A DNA stretch of 30,796 bases, from assembly GCA_021648365.1 (NCBI GenBank), contig JAKISY010000059.1, positions 1 through 30,796 on the forward strand. The letters are read 5' to 3'. This stretch comes from Verrucomicrobiales bacterium. GTDB taxonomy: Bacteria > Verrucomicrobiota > Verrucomicrobiia > Verrucomicrobiales > DEV007. Of this stretch, positions 7,940-15,473 are shown one piece after another. The notes beneath the pieces are model-generated. The model saw nothing but the letters and a program-made list of their open reading frames with translations, searched no databases and was not told where the DNA came from. Positions within the stretch are counted from its first letter, which is position 1. Every line of letters begins with the position of its first letter. Position numbers and translations under genes: made by a program.

Positions 7940-10075
7940 ATGGCATCGAAAACACAAGACGCAGCTGCGGACAAGGGTGGCTCTGGCGAAAAACGCGAGA
8001 GCACACTGGATGAGAAAAAAAAGGGTGCTCTGAACCTCTTTGAGGAAGAGGAGCGCAAGGCTGAGCTGCGCAGTAAGAGCAAGCGTAATCAAATTGACTC
8101 TAGAGCTTCTGAAGGCACGGTTTTTTCGTCGCTGACAGGGCCACAGGCGGACGCTTTGGTTCAGAAGAGGCGTCTAGCGAGGGAGCGAGAACTCGCGCAA
8201 GCTAAATTAGAGGCTGAGGAAAAAGCGGCAGCTGAGAAGGAGGCAGAAAAGGTGGCTGCGGAGCAAGAGGAGGCTGAGCGGGAGGCCATCGATCCGGCGA
8301 AAATCATTAACTTGAAACCGCCGATCGTGGTGAAGGATTTGGCTTTTGAGATAGGGATCAAACCGTTTGCTTTGATCAAAGATCTGATGGGCTTGGATGT
8401 GTTCGTCAATCAGAACCAATCCATAGAGCCTGATATCGCGGCTCAGATTTGTGAGAAAAACGGCTTTGTTCTGGAGCAGGAAAAACGTGAAAAGGGTGGT
8501 GGAGTCCATAAGGTTGAGGAGGTTATAGAGGAGCCTGAAGAAGAAGAGGTCAATGAGGAGGCTGAATTACCAGCGCGTCCGCCGATTGTGACCTTCATGG
8601 GTCATGTGGATCACGGCAAAACTTCGTTGTTGGATTATTATCGCAATTCGAAGGTGGTGGACGGTGAGGCGGGTGGCATCACTCAGCATGTGGGAGCTTA
8701 TTCTGTGACTCGTGATGACAAACAAGTCACGTTCATTGATACACCAGGTCACGCGGCTTTCACCGAAATGCGTGCTCGCGGGGCGCATGTGACGGATATC
8801 GTGATTTTGGTGATTGCGGCAGATGACGGCATCATGCCAACCACGAGCGAGGCGATTGATCATGCGCGTGCCGCAGATGTAGGCATCATTATTGCGATCA
8901 ACAAAACGGATTTGCCAAGCGCAGACGTGATGAAAGTCAAAGCTCAGCTACAAGAGCGCGATCTGACTCCCGAGGACTGGGGTGGTAATACTATGTGCAT
9001 TGAGGTTTCGGCGAAAACGGGAGCTGGGCTAGATGATCTGTATGAAGCGATTACGCTACAGGCGGAGATCATGGAGCTGAAAGCTAACCCTGAAGGGGCT
9101 GCTCGCGGCACAGTGATCGAGGCTAAAATGACGGCGGGTAAAGGGGCAACTGCGGTGGTGGTGGTGCAGTCGGGGACGCTGAAAACTGGGGTTCCTTTTA
9201 TCTGCGGAAGTTATTCGGGTAAGATCAAGTCCCTTTACTGCACGGATGGCAAATTGATCAAAAAGGCGGGTCCAGCCGAGCCAGTTGAAATTTTGGGATT
9301 CAGCGGTTTACCCAATGTGGGTGATGATCTGATTCAAATGGACTCGGAGCGCCACGCGAAGAAGTTGAGCGAGGAGCGTCTCGACGAAAGGCGTCAGAAA
9401 AAACTTGCACCACCTGAGCAAACTTCTTTGGAGACTCTTTTCCAGAATATAGAAGCGGGTGACAAGAAGGTGCTGAAATTGATTTTGAAATGCGATGTGC
9501 AGGGTTCGGTGGAAGCCGTGACCAACTCTTTGATGGATATCGAGTCCGATAAGATTTCGATAGACATCCTGCACGCATCCGCTGGCCCGATCACGGAGTC
9601 GGATGTGATGTTAGCCAGTGCCTCGGAAGCAGTGGTGATTGGCTTTAATACCAAGCTTGAGGGTAAGGCGGTGCCGATCGCTAGACGTGAGGGCATCCAG
9701 GTCAAGTTGTTCAGTATCATTTATGAACTGATTGATCAGGTGAAGGAGTCGCTGTTGGGCATGCTCGATCCTGAAACTCGTGAGAATGTCATCGGACATG
9801 CTGAAGTGAAAGAATTATTCAAGCTCTCTTCGGGGCGTGTGGGTGGTTGTATCGTGATCGACGGTCGCATGGCTCGCAAGGCTCGCGCTCGTGTATTGCG
9901 AGGCAAGCAAGCTGTTTACGATGGTGGATTTGCTACTTTGCGACGTTTCAAAGATGACGTTAAAGAAGTGCGCAATGGCTTGGAGTGCGGTATTCGCTTG
10001 GGTAAGTTCAACGATTATGTGCCTGGGGATATCATCGAGTGTTACGAGCTTGAGAAGGTGGATCAAACGCTGTAA
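7940..10075 (+). CDS. infB: Translation initiation factor IF-2
   Basis: GTPase that brings initiator fMet-tRNA to the 30S subunit and promotes subunit joining. The N-terminal 120 residues are charged and low in complexity (Lys/Glu/Ala repeats). An IF2-N-like module follows (PPIVVKDLAFEIGIKPFAL, about 126-180). The G domain carries G1 GHVDHGKT (221-228), G3 DTPGHAAF, G4 NKTD and G5 SAKTGAG. The C-terminal domains include LKLILKCDVQGSVEAV and VIGHAEVKELFKLSSGRVGGC, with the terminal beta-barrel FKDDVKEVRNGLECGIRL typical of IF-2. Length is 711 aa against 890 in E. coli, the difference being in the variable N-terminus. The ATG at 7940 follows a GTAGGA site and lies 63 bp after nusA. Confidence 0.97.
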   Translation: MASKTQDAAADKGGSGEKRESTLDEKKKGALNLFEEEERKAELRSKSKRNQIDSRASEGTVFSSLTGPQADALVQKRRLARERELAQAKLEAEEKAAAEKEAEKVAAEQEEAEREAIDPAKIINLKPPIVVKDLAFEIGIKPFALIKDLMGLDVFVNQNQSIEPDIAAQICEKNGFVLEQEKREKGGGVHKVEEVIEEPEEEEVNEEAELPARPPIVTFMGHVDHGKTSLLDYYRNSKVVDGEAGGITQHVGAYSVTRDDKQVTFIDTPGHAAFTEMRARGAHVTDIVILVIAADDGIMPTTSEAIDHARAADVGIIIAINKTDLPSADVMKVKAQLQERDLTPEDWGGNTMCIEVSAKTGAGLDDLYEAITLQAEIMELKANPEGAARGTVIEAKMTAGKGATAVVVVQSGTLKTGVPFICGSYSGKIKSLYCTDGKLIKKAGPAEPVEILGFSGLPNVGDDLIQMDSERHAKKLSEERLDERRQKKLAPPEQTSLETLFQNIEAGDKKVLKLILKCDVQGSVEAVTNSLMDIESDKISIDILHASAGPITESDVMLASASEAVVIGFNTKLEGKAVPIARREGIQVKLFSIIYELIDQVKESLLGMLDPETRENVIGHAEVKELFKLSSGRVGGCIVIDGRMARKARARVLRGKQAVYDGGFATLRRFKDDVKEVRNGLECGIRLGKFNDYVPGDIIECYELEKVDQTL

Positions 10076-10136
10076 TTCTAAATTTATTTGATGGTCACTT
10101 TGAAGGTGGCAGATATTGGCAGTTTGCCAGACGATC

Positions 10137-10520
10137 ATGAGCCAACGCATGCTAAGAGTCAACGAGTTGCTAAAACGCGAGTTAGGTAACTATATCAGCA
10201 AGGAATTCGATTTCTTGAATGTATTGGTGTCTGTGCACAGTGTCGAGGTAGCACCTAACCTGCAAAGCGCAAAAGTGCATGTCGGGGTGATTGGGGATGG
10301 CAGCGCCATTCATCGAGTGATAGAAAAACTCAATCACAACCGTGTGGCAATGCAGAGCTATCTGAGCAAGCGAGTGACGATGAGATACACGCCGCGCTTG
10401 AAATTTTTCTCCGATGACTCCGTTGAACGGGGGGTTCGAGTGGTGTCTTTACTCGATAGCCTAGAGAAAGAGAGCCAGCCAGCGGACGTAGATACTGCGG
10501 ATGGTGTTGCTGAGGATTAA
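10137..10520 (+). CDS. rbfA: Ribosome-binding factor A
   Basis: Small KH-fold protein for 30S maturation and 16S rRNA 5'-end processing. The RbfA pattern is visible: RMLRVNELLKRELGNYISKEF at the start, VHSVEVAPNLQSAKVHVGV in the middle, and the C-terminal LKFFSDDSVERGVRVVSLLDSL. It has 127 aa with the ATG at 10137. A TTG at 10116, preceded by AAGGTGG at a good distance, is a credible alternative that adds 7 residues. The position between infB and the DHH gene is the common bacterial order. The last 20 residues are acidic and probably disordered. Confidence 0.93.
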   Translation: MSQRMLRVNELLKRELGNYISKEFDFLNVLVSVHSVEVAPNLQSAKVHVGVIGDGSAIHRVIEKLNHNRVAMQSYLSKRVTMRYTPRLKFFSDDSVERGVRVVSLLDSLEKESQPADVDTADGVAED

Positions 10521-10550
10521 GCGGATTATTTTTTGCTGGCAGGAGACAAG

Positions 10551-11528
10551 ATGGAGACTCTTCGACAAATTGGCGACGCCTTATTGAAAGCGGACAGCAT
10601 TGCGGTGTTGAGTCATGTGCGACCTGATGGCGATGCGATTGGCTCGGCGGTAGCTTTGGGGCAGGTGTTGAGTCAATTGGGCAAGCAAGTGACGGTTTTG
10701 AATGAGGACGGAGTGCCTGCTGCCTTAGAGTTTTTGCCAGGGGTATCGATGGTGAAACGTCCCTCGGATTTGGAATCGCCTTTGGTGGTCGATGTCACGC
10801 TCATTTTGGATACGGCTTCAGAGCAACGTGCGGGGGATGAGGTGTGGGCTACTTTTGCGGATCGTGGTGTGTTGATCAACTTGGATCATCATGTTAGTAA
10901 CCCTGGTTACGGAGATTTGAACTTTATCGCAGCTAAAGCTCCTGCTACTGGTGAAATTGTATTTGATCTGATCAAAGAGATGGATTGGCCGCTAGATGAA
11001 ATCAGCCGTTATAATATCTGGGCAGGTATTTCTACGGACACCGGTTCCTTTCGCTACCCGAGCACCACGGCACATACTTTTGAAGTAGGGGCAGAGTTGG
11101 TGCGCGGCGGGGTGGATGTGGGTGAGATATCACAAGATCTCTACGAGTCCTATCCTTTACGGCGTATTTTTGTGCTGCGTGAGTTGCTCAAAGAACTGCT
11201 GATTTCTTGTGACGGTAAGGTGGCGAGTTGGAAGCTGAAGCGCGCGGTGATTAACGAACATGGTGTGCAGCCTTCGGATACGGAAGGTTTGATCGATGTG
11301 ATTCGTTCAGTCGATAGTGTGGTGATAGCGGTATTTTTTGAAGAAATGGAAGATGGCAAAATCAGGGTCAGTGCTCGGTCGAAAACTCCGAATGCCGATG
11401 TTGGTAAGATTTGTGCTGAATTTGGAGGAGGTGGCCATCAATTAGCGGCGGGCACTAGAATGGCTGGGCCGATCGATGAGGCGGCAGTGAGATTTTTATC
11501 AAGTGTGGAAAAAGTGATCAATGGATAA
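10551..11528 (+). CDS. nrnA: DHH/DHHA1 phosphoesterase, NrnA/pAp-phosphatase-like
   Basis: Metal-dependent phosphoesterase likely to degrade very short RNA (nanoRNA) and/or pAp in the cytosol. Motifs in order: SHVRPDGDAIGSAVAL (Asp cluster of motif I), LILDTASEQR (motif II), NLDHHVSNPGYG (the DHH motif), AGISTDTGSFRYPSTTAHTF (motif IV) and the DHHA1 signature FGGGGHQLAAGTRM near the C-terminus. Length is 325 aa. I chose the ATG at 10551, preceded by AGGAGAC, over a TTG at 10533. The gene overlaps truB by 8 bp (11521-11528). The rbfA-DHH-truB order is conserved in many bacteria and supports a role in RNA turnover. The exact substrate cannot be read from the sequence. Confidence 0.9.
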   Translation: METLRQIGDALLKADSIAVLSHVRPDGDAIGSAVALGQVLSQLGKQVTVLNEDGVPAALEFLPGVSMVKRPSDLESPLVVDVTLILDTASEQRAGDEVWATFADRGVLINLDHHVSNPGYGDLNFIAAKAPATGEIVFDLIKEMDWPLDEISRYNIWAGISTDTGSFRYPSTTAHTFEVGAELVRGGVDVGEISQDLYESYPLRRIFVLRELLKELLISCDGKVASWKLKRAVINEHGVQPSDTEGLIDVIRSVDSVVIAVFFEEMEDGKIRVSARSKTPNADVGKICAEFGGGGHQLAAGTRMAGPIDEAAVRFLSSVEKVING

Positions 11529-12237
11529 TTCAATAGACGGAGTGTTGTTAGTGGACAAGGGGCAAGATATGACCTCTCACGATGTGGTGGCGGTTGCACG
11601 CCGTTGTCTGGGTATAAAAAAAATCGGACATTGCGGGACTTTGGATCCGATGGCGACTGGCTTACTGATTTTAGTAGTGGGTCGAGCGACGAAGATTCAG
11701 GACTTGTTGATGAGTGAGGATAAGGAGTATGTGGGCACACTCACTTTGGGTAAGACCACCAATACCCTAGATGCGGAAGGTGAAACCCTTGAAGAAAAAG
11801 AGGTGCCGGATTTTTCTCCAGAAGTGATCAATTCTGCTTTTGATGAGTTCAAAGGAGATTTTTATCAAATACCGCCAATGGTATCGGCGATCAAAAAAGA
11901 TGGAGTGCCACTTTATAAGTTAGCTCGCCAGGGAAAAACGGTGAAACGTGATCCACGTTTGGTTTACGTGTATAGCAAGCGCATTGATCGTATTGCTTTG
12001 CCAGAGATTGATTTCACAGTGAAGTGCAGCAAGGGCTTCTATGTACGCACCTACGCTGATGATATCGGTGCGAAGCTAGGTTGTGGGGCGCATTTGAGCA
12101 AGTTGCGCCGTACTCGTTCGGGCAAATTTGATCTGAGCCGTGTGGTGACTTTTGAGCAGCTTAAAGAGGGTAAGCGAGATGAGGTGCTCGAAACGATGCT
12201 GAGTTTGCCTGAGGTTTCGAGAATGCGCGGAGCGTGA
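11521..12237 (+). CDS. truB: tRNA pseudouridine-55 synthase
   Basis: Converts U55 of the tRNA T-loop to pseudouridine. The catalytic motif HCGTLDPMATGLL places the nucleophile at Asp42. Later conserved blocks are YQIPPMVSAIKKDGVPLYKLAR and FTVKCSKGFYVRTYADDIG. The usual KPxGxTSH motif is altered to DKGQDMTSH, so the Pro-containing turn is not conserved. At 238 aa the enzyme lacks the C-terminal extension/PUA-like part of E. coli TruB (314 aa); short forms are known in other phyla. The start codon lies inside the 3' end of the DHH gene (8-bp overlap), indicating translational coupling. Confidence 0.94.
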   Translation: MDNSIDGVLLVDKGQDMTSHDVVAVARRCLGIKKIGHCGTLDPMATGLLILVVGRATKIQDLLMSEDKEYVGTLTLGKTTNTLDAEGETLEEKEVPDFSPEVINSAFDEFKGDFYQIPPMVSAIKKDGVPLYKLARQGKTVKRDPRLVYVYSKRIDRIALPEIDFTVKCSKGFYVRTYADDIGAKLGCGAHLSKLRRTRSGKFDLSRVVTFEQLKEGKRDEVLETMLSLPEVSRMRGA

Positions 12238-12274
12238 TCTTTTAGGAGAAAGGAGTTAGAAGCTAGGAGATAGA

Positions 12275-13219
12275 ATGCAGATTGTGGAGGATATTGCTGG
12301 GTTGAGTAGGATATCGGGTCCCGTTTGTTTGGCGATTGGAGTATTCGATGGTCTGCATAGAGGGCATCAGGCGGTGATCGGTGAGGCGGTCGCGGTGGCA
12401 GAGGAAGTGAGCGGCACTGCAGTGGTGGTGACTTTTGATCCGCATCCTCGGTCGGTGTTGTCCAGCAAAGAAGCTCCACGATTACTGACCTCCACTGCGC
12501 ATAAACTTGTGCTGATGTCCGCGATAGGGGTGAGTCAGGTTTTATTGATTCGTTTTGATAAGGTTTTTTCTCAGCTATCAGGTCAGGAGTTTATTTGTCA
12601 ATTAAGTGAAGCCTGCGAGGATTTGGTACATATCAGTGTGGGCAAGGATTGGGTTTTTGGGAAGCAACGCTCTGGTGATTTGGACTTGCTAAAAGAATTG
12701 GGAGGAGAATTGGGGTTTAAGGCAGAGGGAGTGATTCCCGTGTGTGAGGGGGATGCGATGATCAGTAGCACAGCCATCAGGCAGGCCATACAGCTCGGTG
12801 ATTTTGCTGCGGCTAAAATATTGCTGGGACGGGATTACACAGTTTTGGGGACGGTGGTGAAGGGCAATCAATTAGGACGCACGATAGGCTATCCGACGGC
12901 TAATCTGAGCGTGCACAATGAGCAATTGCCGCCGAGTGGGGTGTATGCGGTGCTGGCGACACGGGATGCGGGCCGGGGAAGCAAACATGTGGCATTGGCA
13001 AATCTAGGTTATCGCCCAACGGTGGAGGGGGATCAAGGGCGACGTTTGCTCGAAGTATTTCTATTGGATTTCGATGAGGAGATTTATGGTGAGGATTTGG
13101 AGGTGACTTTTGTGAAACTGATCCGCGAAGAAAAAAAGTTTGCGGGGCTGGGGGAGTTGAAAGCGCAAATTGCCATAGATGAAGAGCAGGTTCGGCAGCT
13201 TGAGTTTGGTGAGATTTGA
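12275..13219 (+). CDS. ribF: Bifunctional riboflavin kinase/FAD synthetase
   Basis: Makes FMN from riboflavin and then FAD. The N-terminal FAD synthetase nucleotidyltransferase domain shows GVFDGLHRGH (residues 22-31), VVTFDPHPRSVL, and ISSTAIRQAI at about 163-172. The C-terminal flavokinase domain shows GRTIGYPTANLS and ANLGYRPTVEG followed by VFLLDFDEEIYGEDLEV. Length 314 aa matches the family. The ATG at 12275 follows AGGAGATAG, 37 bp after truB, and the gene appears to be the last of the nusA operon. rpsO, a frequent next neighbour, does not follow. Confidence 0.96.
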   Translation: MQIVEDIAGLSRISGPVCLAIGVFDGLHRGHQAVIGEAVAVAEEVSGTAVVVTFDPHPRSVLSSKEAPRLLTSTAHKLVLMSAIGVSQVLLIRFDKVFSQLSGQEFICQLSEACEDLVHISVGKDWVFGKQRSGDLDLLKELGGELGFKAEGVIPVCEGDAMISSTAIRQAIQLGDFAAAKILLGRDYTVLGTVVKGNQLGRTIGYPTANLSVHNEQLPPSGVYAVLATRDAGRGSKHVALANLGYRPTVEGDQGRRLLEVFLLDFDEEIYGEDLEVTFVKLIREEKKFAGLGELKAQIAIDEEQVRQLEFGEI

Positions 13220-13229
13220 AGATTTTGAA

Positions 13230-13484
13230 ATGGGTAAATTGCGCTTTCAATTTGCGGTTAGTTTTGTGAAGCTCGATGATGATTCGAAAAATCGTAAAGC
13301 TGTGTTTGTTGATACTGATCCAGATTTTTTTGTTGATGGAAAAGCTTGCCGAATTGAGTTGTCTTTTGATGGCGAGAAAATCAGGATTGAAGAAATGAAC
13401 TCCAGAAATTATCGCGGCAAAACGTTTATTTTGCTGCTACGTATTTTCGGCTTGGGTCGCTCAAATAGATTGGCACTAGGTTAA
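13230..13484 (+). CDS. Hypothetical small protein, doubtful
   Basis: An 84-residue frame starting MGKLRFQFAVSFVKL, ten bases after ribF. It has charged and hydrophobic alternation (DTDPDFFVDGKACRIELSFDGEKIRIEEMN) and a hydrophobic stretch FILLLRIFGLG near the end. Codon choice is plausible for the plus strand, but I recognise no family and the ribosome site is weak (GAAGATTTTGAA). It could be a chance frame. The 190 bp that follow (13485-13674) hold nothing I can identify. Confidence 0.35.
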   Translation: MGKLRFQFAVSFVKLDDDSKNRKAVFVDTDPDFFVDGKACRIELSFDGEKIRIEEMNSRNYRGKTFILLLRIFGLGRSNRLALG

Positions 13485-13674
13485 GCTCACGGGGCACGTT
13501 CTGAAAAAATGTTGTTGGAATGAGGTTCACTAAATTTGGGAGGAAAGTGAAAAGCGATACCGAAACGAGAAAAACAGCCGACTGTAATGAGACCGCCGGA
13601 AGGAAACTACCTGAAGGTAAAAGCTTGTTGCTGAAATTCACCAAGTTCTCAAAAGCGACGGGTAACAAGATAGA

Positions 13675-13830
13675 TCAACAAGGTTGATGACCCCAGTCGT
13701 CTTCCTTGAGCGATTTTTCGTAGAGTGCCATTTGTTCTTCGGCACTGAGCTTTTCTGGGTCTAGCGGTTCCTCGTCCGTCTTGGGTGGAGACGGATCGGG
13801 GCAGTCGCTGGCTGGAGGGGTTTCGCTCAT
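13675..13830 (-). CDS. Small conserved-looking protein ending DWGHQPC (51 aa)
   Basis: A 51-aa protein starting MSETPPASDCPDPSPPK, with an acidic centre (DPEKLSAEEQMALYEKSLKE) and ending DDWGHQPC. The N-terminal half is proline-rich and probably disordered; the centre looks like one amphipathic helix. Its ATG overlaps the TGA of the upstream PIG-L gene as ATGA (13827-13830), a strong sign of translational coupling. The A/C-rich sense strand matches the other minus-strand genes. The terminal His-x-x-Cys motif could bind metal or react with thiols, but no function can be assigned. I have an impression of similar short proteins in Verrucomicrobiota that I could not verify. Confidence 0.7.
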   Translation of the reverse strand: MSETPPASDCPDPSPPKTDEEPLDPEKLSAEEQMALYEKSLKEDDWGHQPC

Positions 13831-14336
13831 TTACCGTAAAAGGGGAACAGTTTTTTGATGTCGGCGGCGCTTGGTTGGCGGCCATATTCGCAGATTTCAA
13901 AAGTCTCGGCGTGTTTGACCTTTTCGCCATGTTCTTTGCCGTAGAATTTGATCAACAAATCACGGTATTTGTCCGCTTCGCGCCCGTTGCGACGGCTCCA
14001 GCTTTTTTTCATGTATTCGAAGCGAGCTTCTTTATCATCGGGTGATGGAATTTTTGCCATTTTTTCATCACTACCAAAAACGCCACCCGCTTCTTTCCAG
14101 TGACCAATATCGCCATTGGTGACGGAAACCATTTTCACATGATGCCCCATGGCTGCCCATTTGGCAGCGGTGCCTCCGCTTTTGTATTCGGCGTCATCGG
14201 GATGGGCTCCAAAACAAATGATGCGTAATTTGCCATCGTCTTTAGATGCTTTATCGGCTGCTTGCAAGCTGGAGAAGAGTGGTGCAGATAGCGCTGCAAG
14301 GCTCAGGGCGAGGGGGGAAAAGTGACGTCGTTTCAT
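13827..14336 (-). CDS. Exported PIG-L (LmbE-like) deacetylase with apparent internal deletion
   Basis: Reads MKRRHFSPLALSLAALSAP at the N-terminus, a signal peptide with a twin-arginine-like RRxF, so export is likely. It is followed by the PIG-L zinc/catalytic motif CFGAHPDDAEYKSGG and SVTNGDIGHWKEAGG. Full-length family members are about 270-300 aa with signal. This one has 169 aa and passes straight from GHWKEAGG to a segment that is normally C-terminal (VFGSDEKMAKIPSPDD ... FEICEYGRQPSAADIKKLFPFYGK). The central 130 or so residues, with the HPDH motif that gives the third zinc ligand, are missing at about 14092-14097 while the frame is kept. The product is probably catalytically dead or a pseudogene. 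The ATG at 14336 has AAGGA upstream; a longer frame to 14543 would run into aroE. It sits 70 bp after aroE. Confidence 0.75.
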   Translation of the reverse strand: MKRRHFSPLALSLAALSAPLFSSLQAADKASKDDGKLRIICFGAHPDDAEYKSGGTAAKWAAMGHHVKMVSVTNGDIGHWKEAGGVFGSDEKMAKIPSPDDKEARFEYMKKSWSRRNGREADKYRDLLIKFYGKEHGEKVKHAETFEICEYGRQPSAADIKKLFPFYGK

Positions 14337-14406
14337 GAGGTTCCTTGTGGAGGTAAGTGATGTTTTTTTACGGAAGTAGATCGGCTGGAGCAATCCAGCT
14401 AAGGGG

Positions 14407-15351
14407 CTAACTTGGCAGGAACGAATCTTGGATCCCTTTACGCATAGCTTCCAGTGGGGCTTCGCGGTTGAACCAGTATTCAAAGGAGATGGCCCCCTGA
14501 TGCAGGAGCATGGAAAGTCCATTCGCGGCGCGTGCTCCAGCATTCTCCGCTTGGGCGATGAGATGGGTGCGGGCGGGGCTGTAAACCATGTCGTAGATGA
14601 AATGATGGGGTTGGATGAGGGCCGAGGGTAGGGCTTCTGGGTCTCCGCGTTTCATGCCGAGTGAGGTGGCATTGACAATTAGATCGATGTTGTCCATCTG
14701 TGCTTCTAAAGCGGCTTCGTCGAGGGAGATCGCTTCGAGGCGTGCCATCGGACCTGATACGCGATCTTCTTTGAAGAAAGGGCTTAGCTCTGCAGCGAGG
14801 GCTTCAGCTTTGTCGGTAGTGCGATTGGCGAGCACCAGTCGTTCGCAGCGATCCATGGCGGCTTGCACGGCTACTGCGCGTCCAGCGCCGCCACCTGCGC
14901 CAATGATCAGGATTCTTAGGTCTCGCAAATCGACAGAAAACTCTTCTCGGATCGCTCGAGCAAAACCTGGAGCGTCGCTGTTGAAGCCGATCAGTTTTTG
15001 ATCTTCGACGAGCACGGTGTTGACCGCTCCGATGCGGCGGGCAGTTTCGTCGATGTCATCCATGTGCTCGATGGCGGCGGCTTTGTGGGGGATGGTGAGA
15101 TTGGTGCCGGTGAAGTTTTGTTCTTTTAATTGCTGTAGAGCATCGCCTAACTGGTCGGGTTGCACGTGCAGGCGCACGTATTGAGCATCGATGCCTGCGG
15201 CAAGGAGTGCTGGATTGTGCATTTGCGGCGACCGCGAGTGGGCGATAGGATCACCAAAAACGCTTAGTTTGGCGGGGGGCTGAAGGTCGCGCGTGCTTTG
15301 TGACCAGTCACAGAGATCTGCGAAGGTGTAAACGTCTTTGGATGTGCTCAT
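14407..15351 (-). CDS. aroE: Shikimate 5-dehydrogenase
   Basis: NADPH-dependent reduction of 3-dehydroshikimate to shikimate. The substrate-binding domain shows FGDPIAHSRSPQMHNPAL and TGTNLTIPHKAAAIEHMD with the catalytic Lys, then IGFNSDAPGFARAI with the catalytic Asp. The Rossmann domain has IIGAGGGAGRAVAV and LANRTTDKAEAL. The C-terminal blocks NATSLGMKRGDPEALP and NGLSMLLHQGAISFEYWF are typical. At 314 aa it carries an extra N-terminal stretch of about 28 residues before the first beta-strand. It is 122 bp downstream of gltX on the same strand. aroB, another shikimate gene, is also in this window but not adjacent. Confidence 0.95.
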   Translation of the reverse strand: MSTSKDVYTFADLCDWSQSTRDLQPPAKLSVFGDPIAHSRSPQMHNPALLAAGIDAQYVRLHVQPDQLGDALQQLKEQNFTGTNLTIPHKAAAIEHMDDIDETARRIGAVNTVLVEDQKLIGFNSDAPGFARAIREEFSVDLRDLRILIIGAGGGAGRAVAVQAAMDRCERLVLANRTTDKAEALAAELSPFFKEDRVSGPMARLEAISLDEAALEAQMDNIDLIVNATSLGMKRGDPEALPSALIQPHHFIYDMVYSPARTHLIAQAENAGARAANGLSMLLHQGAISFEYWFNREAPLEAMRKGIQDSFLPS

Positions 15352-15380
15352 GGTGAAGGCAGGGCAGTATGGGGAAGGAT

Positions 15381-15398
15381 AAGAGTAAGAGTAAGAGT
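15381..15398 (+). repeat. Hexamer tandem repeat (AAGAGT x3)
   Basis: Three perfect AAGAGT units stand between aroE and gltX. Similar short tandem units occur at 20099 and 24099 in this window. Confidence 0.8.
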
Positions 15399-15446
15399 GA
15401 GGTGGTTCGTGACTGAAATGATTTGTTGGACTCTGGTCTAACTATT

Positions 15447-15465
15447 CTTGGGCAGGATGCCCAAG
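15447..15465 (-). repeat. Perfect 8-bp inverted repeat after gltX
   Basis: CTTGGGCA (15447-15454), loop GGA, TGCCCAAG (15458-15465), beginning 8 bases after the gltX stop in the direction of transcription. There is no T-run behind it on either strand, so it could be a transcript 3'-end stabiliser or processing site, a dispersed palindromic repeat, or a weak terminator. Confidence 0.5.
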
Positions 15466-15473
15466 CTACGGGT

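Noticed and set aside
13426..13668. Minus-strand 80-aa hydrophobic frame downstream of the 51-aa gene
   Set aside because: No ribosome site, no recognisable pattern, and it overlaps the competing plus-strand frame; both remain doubtful.
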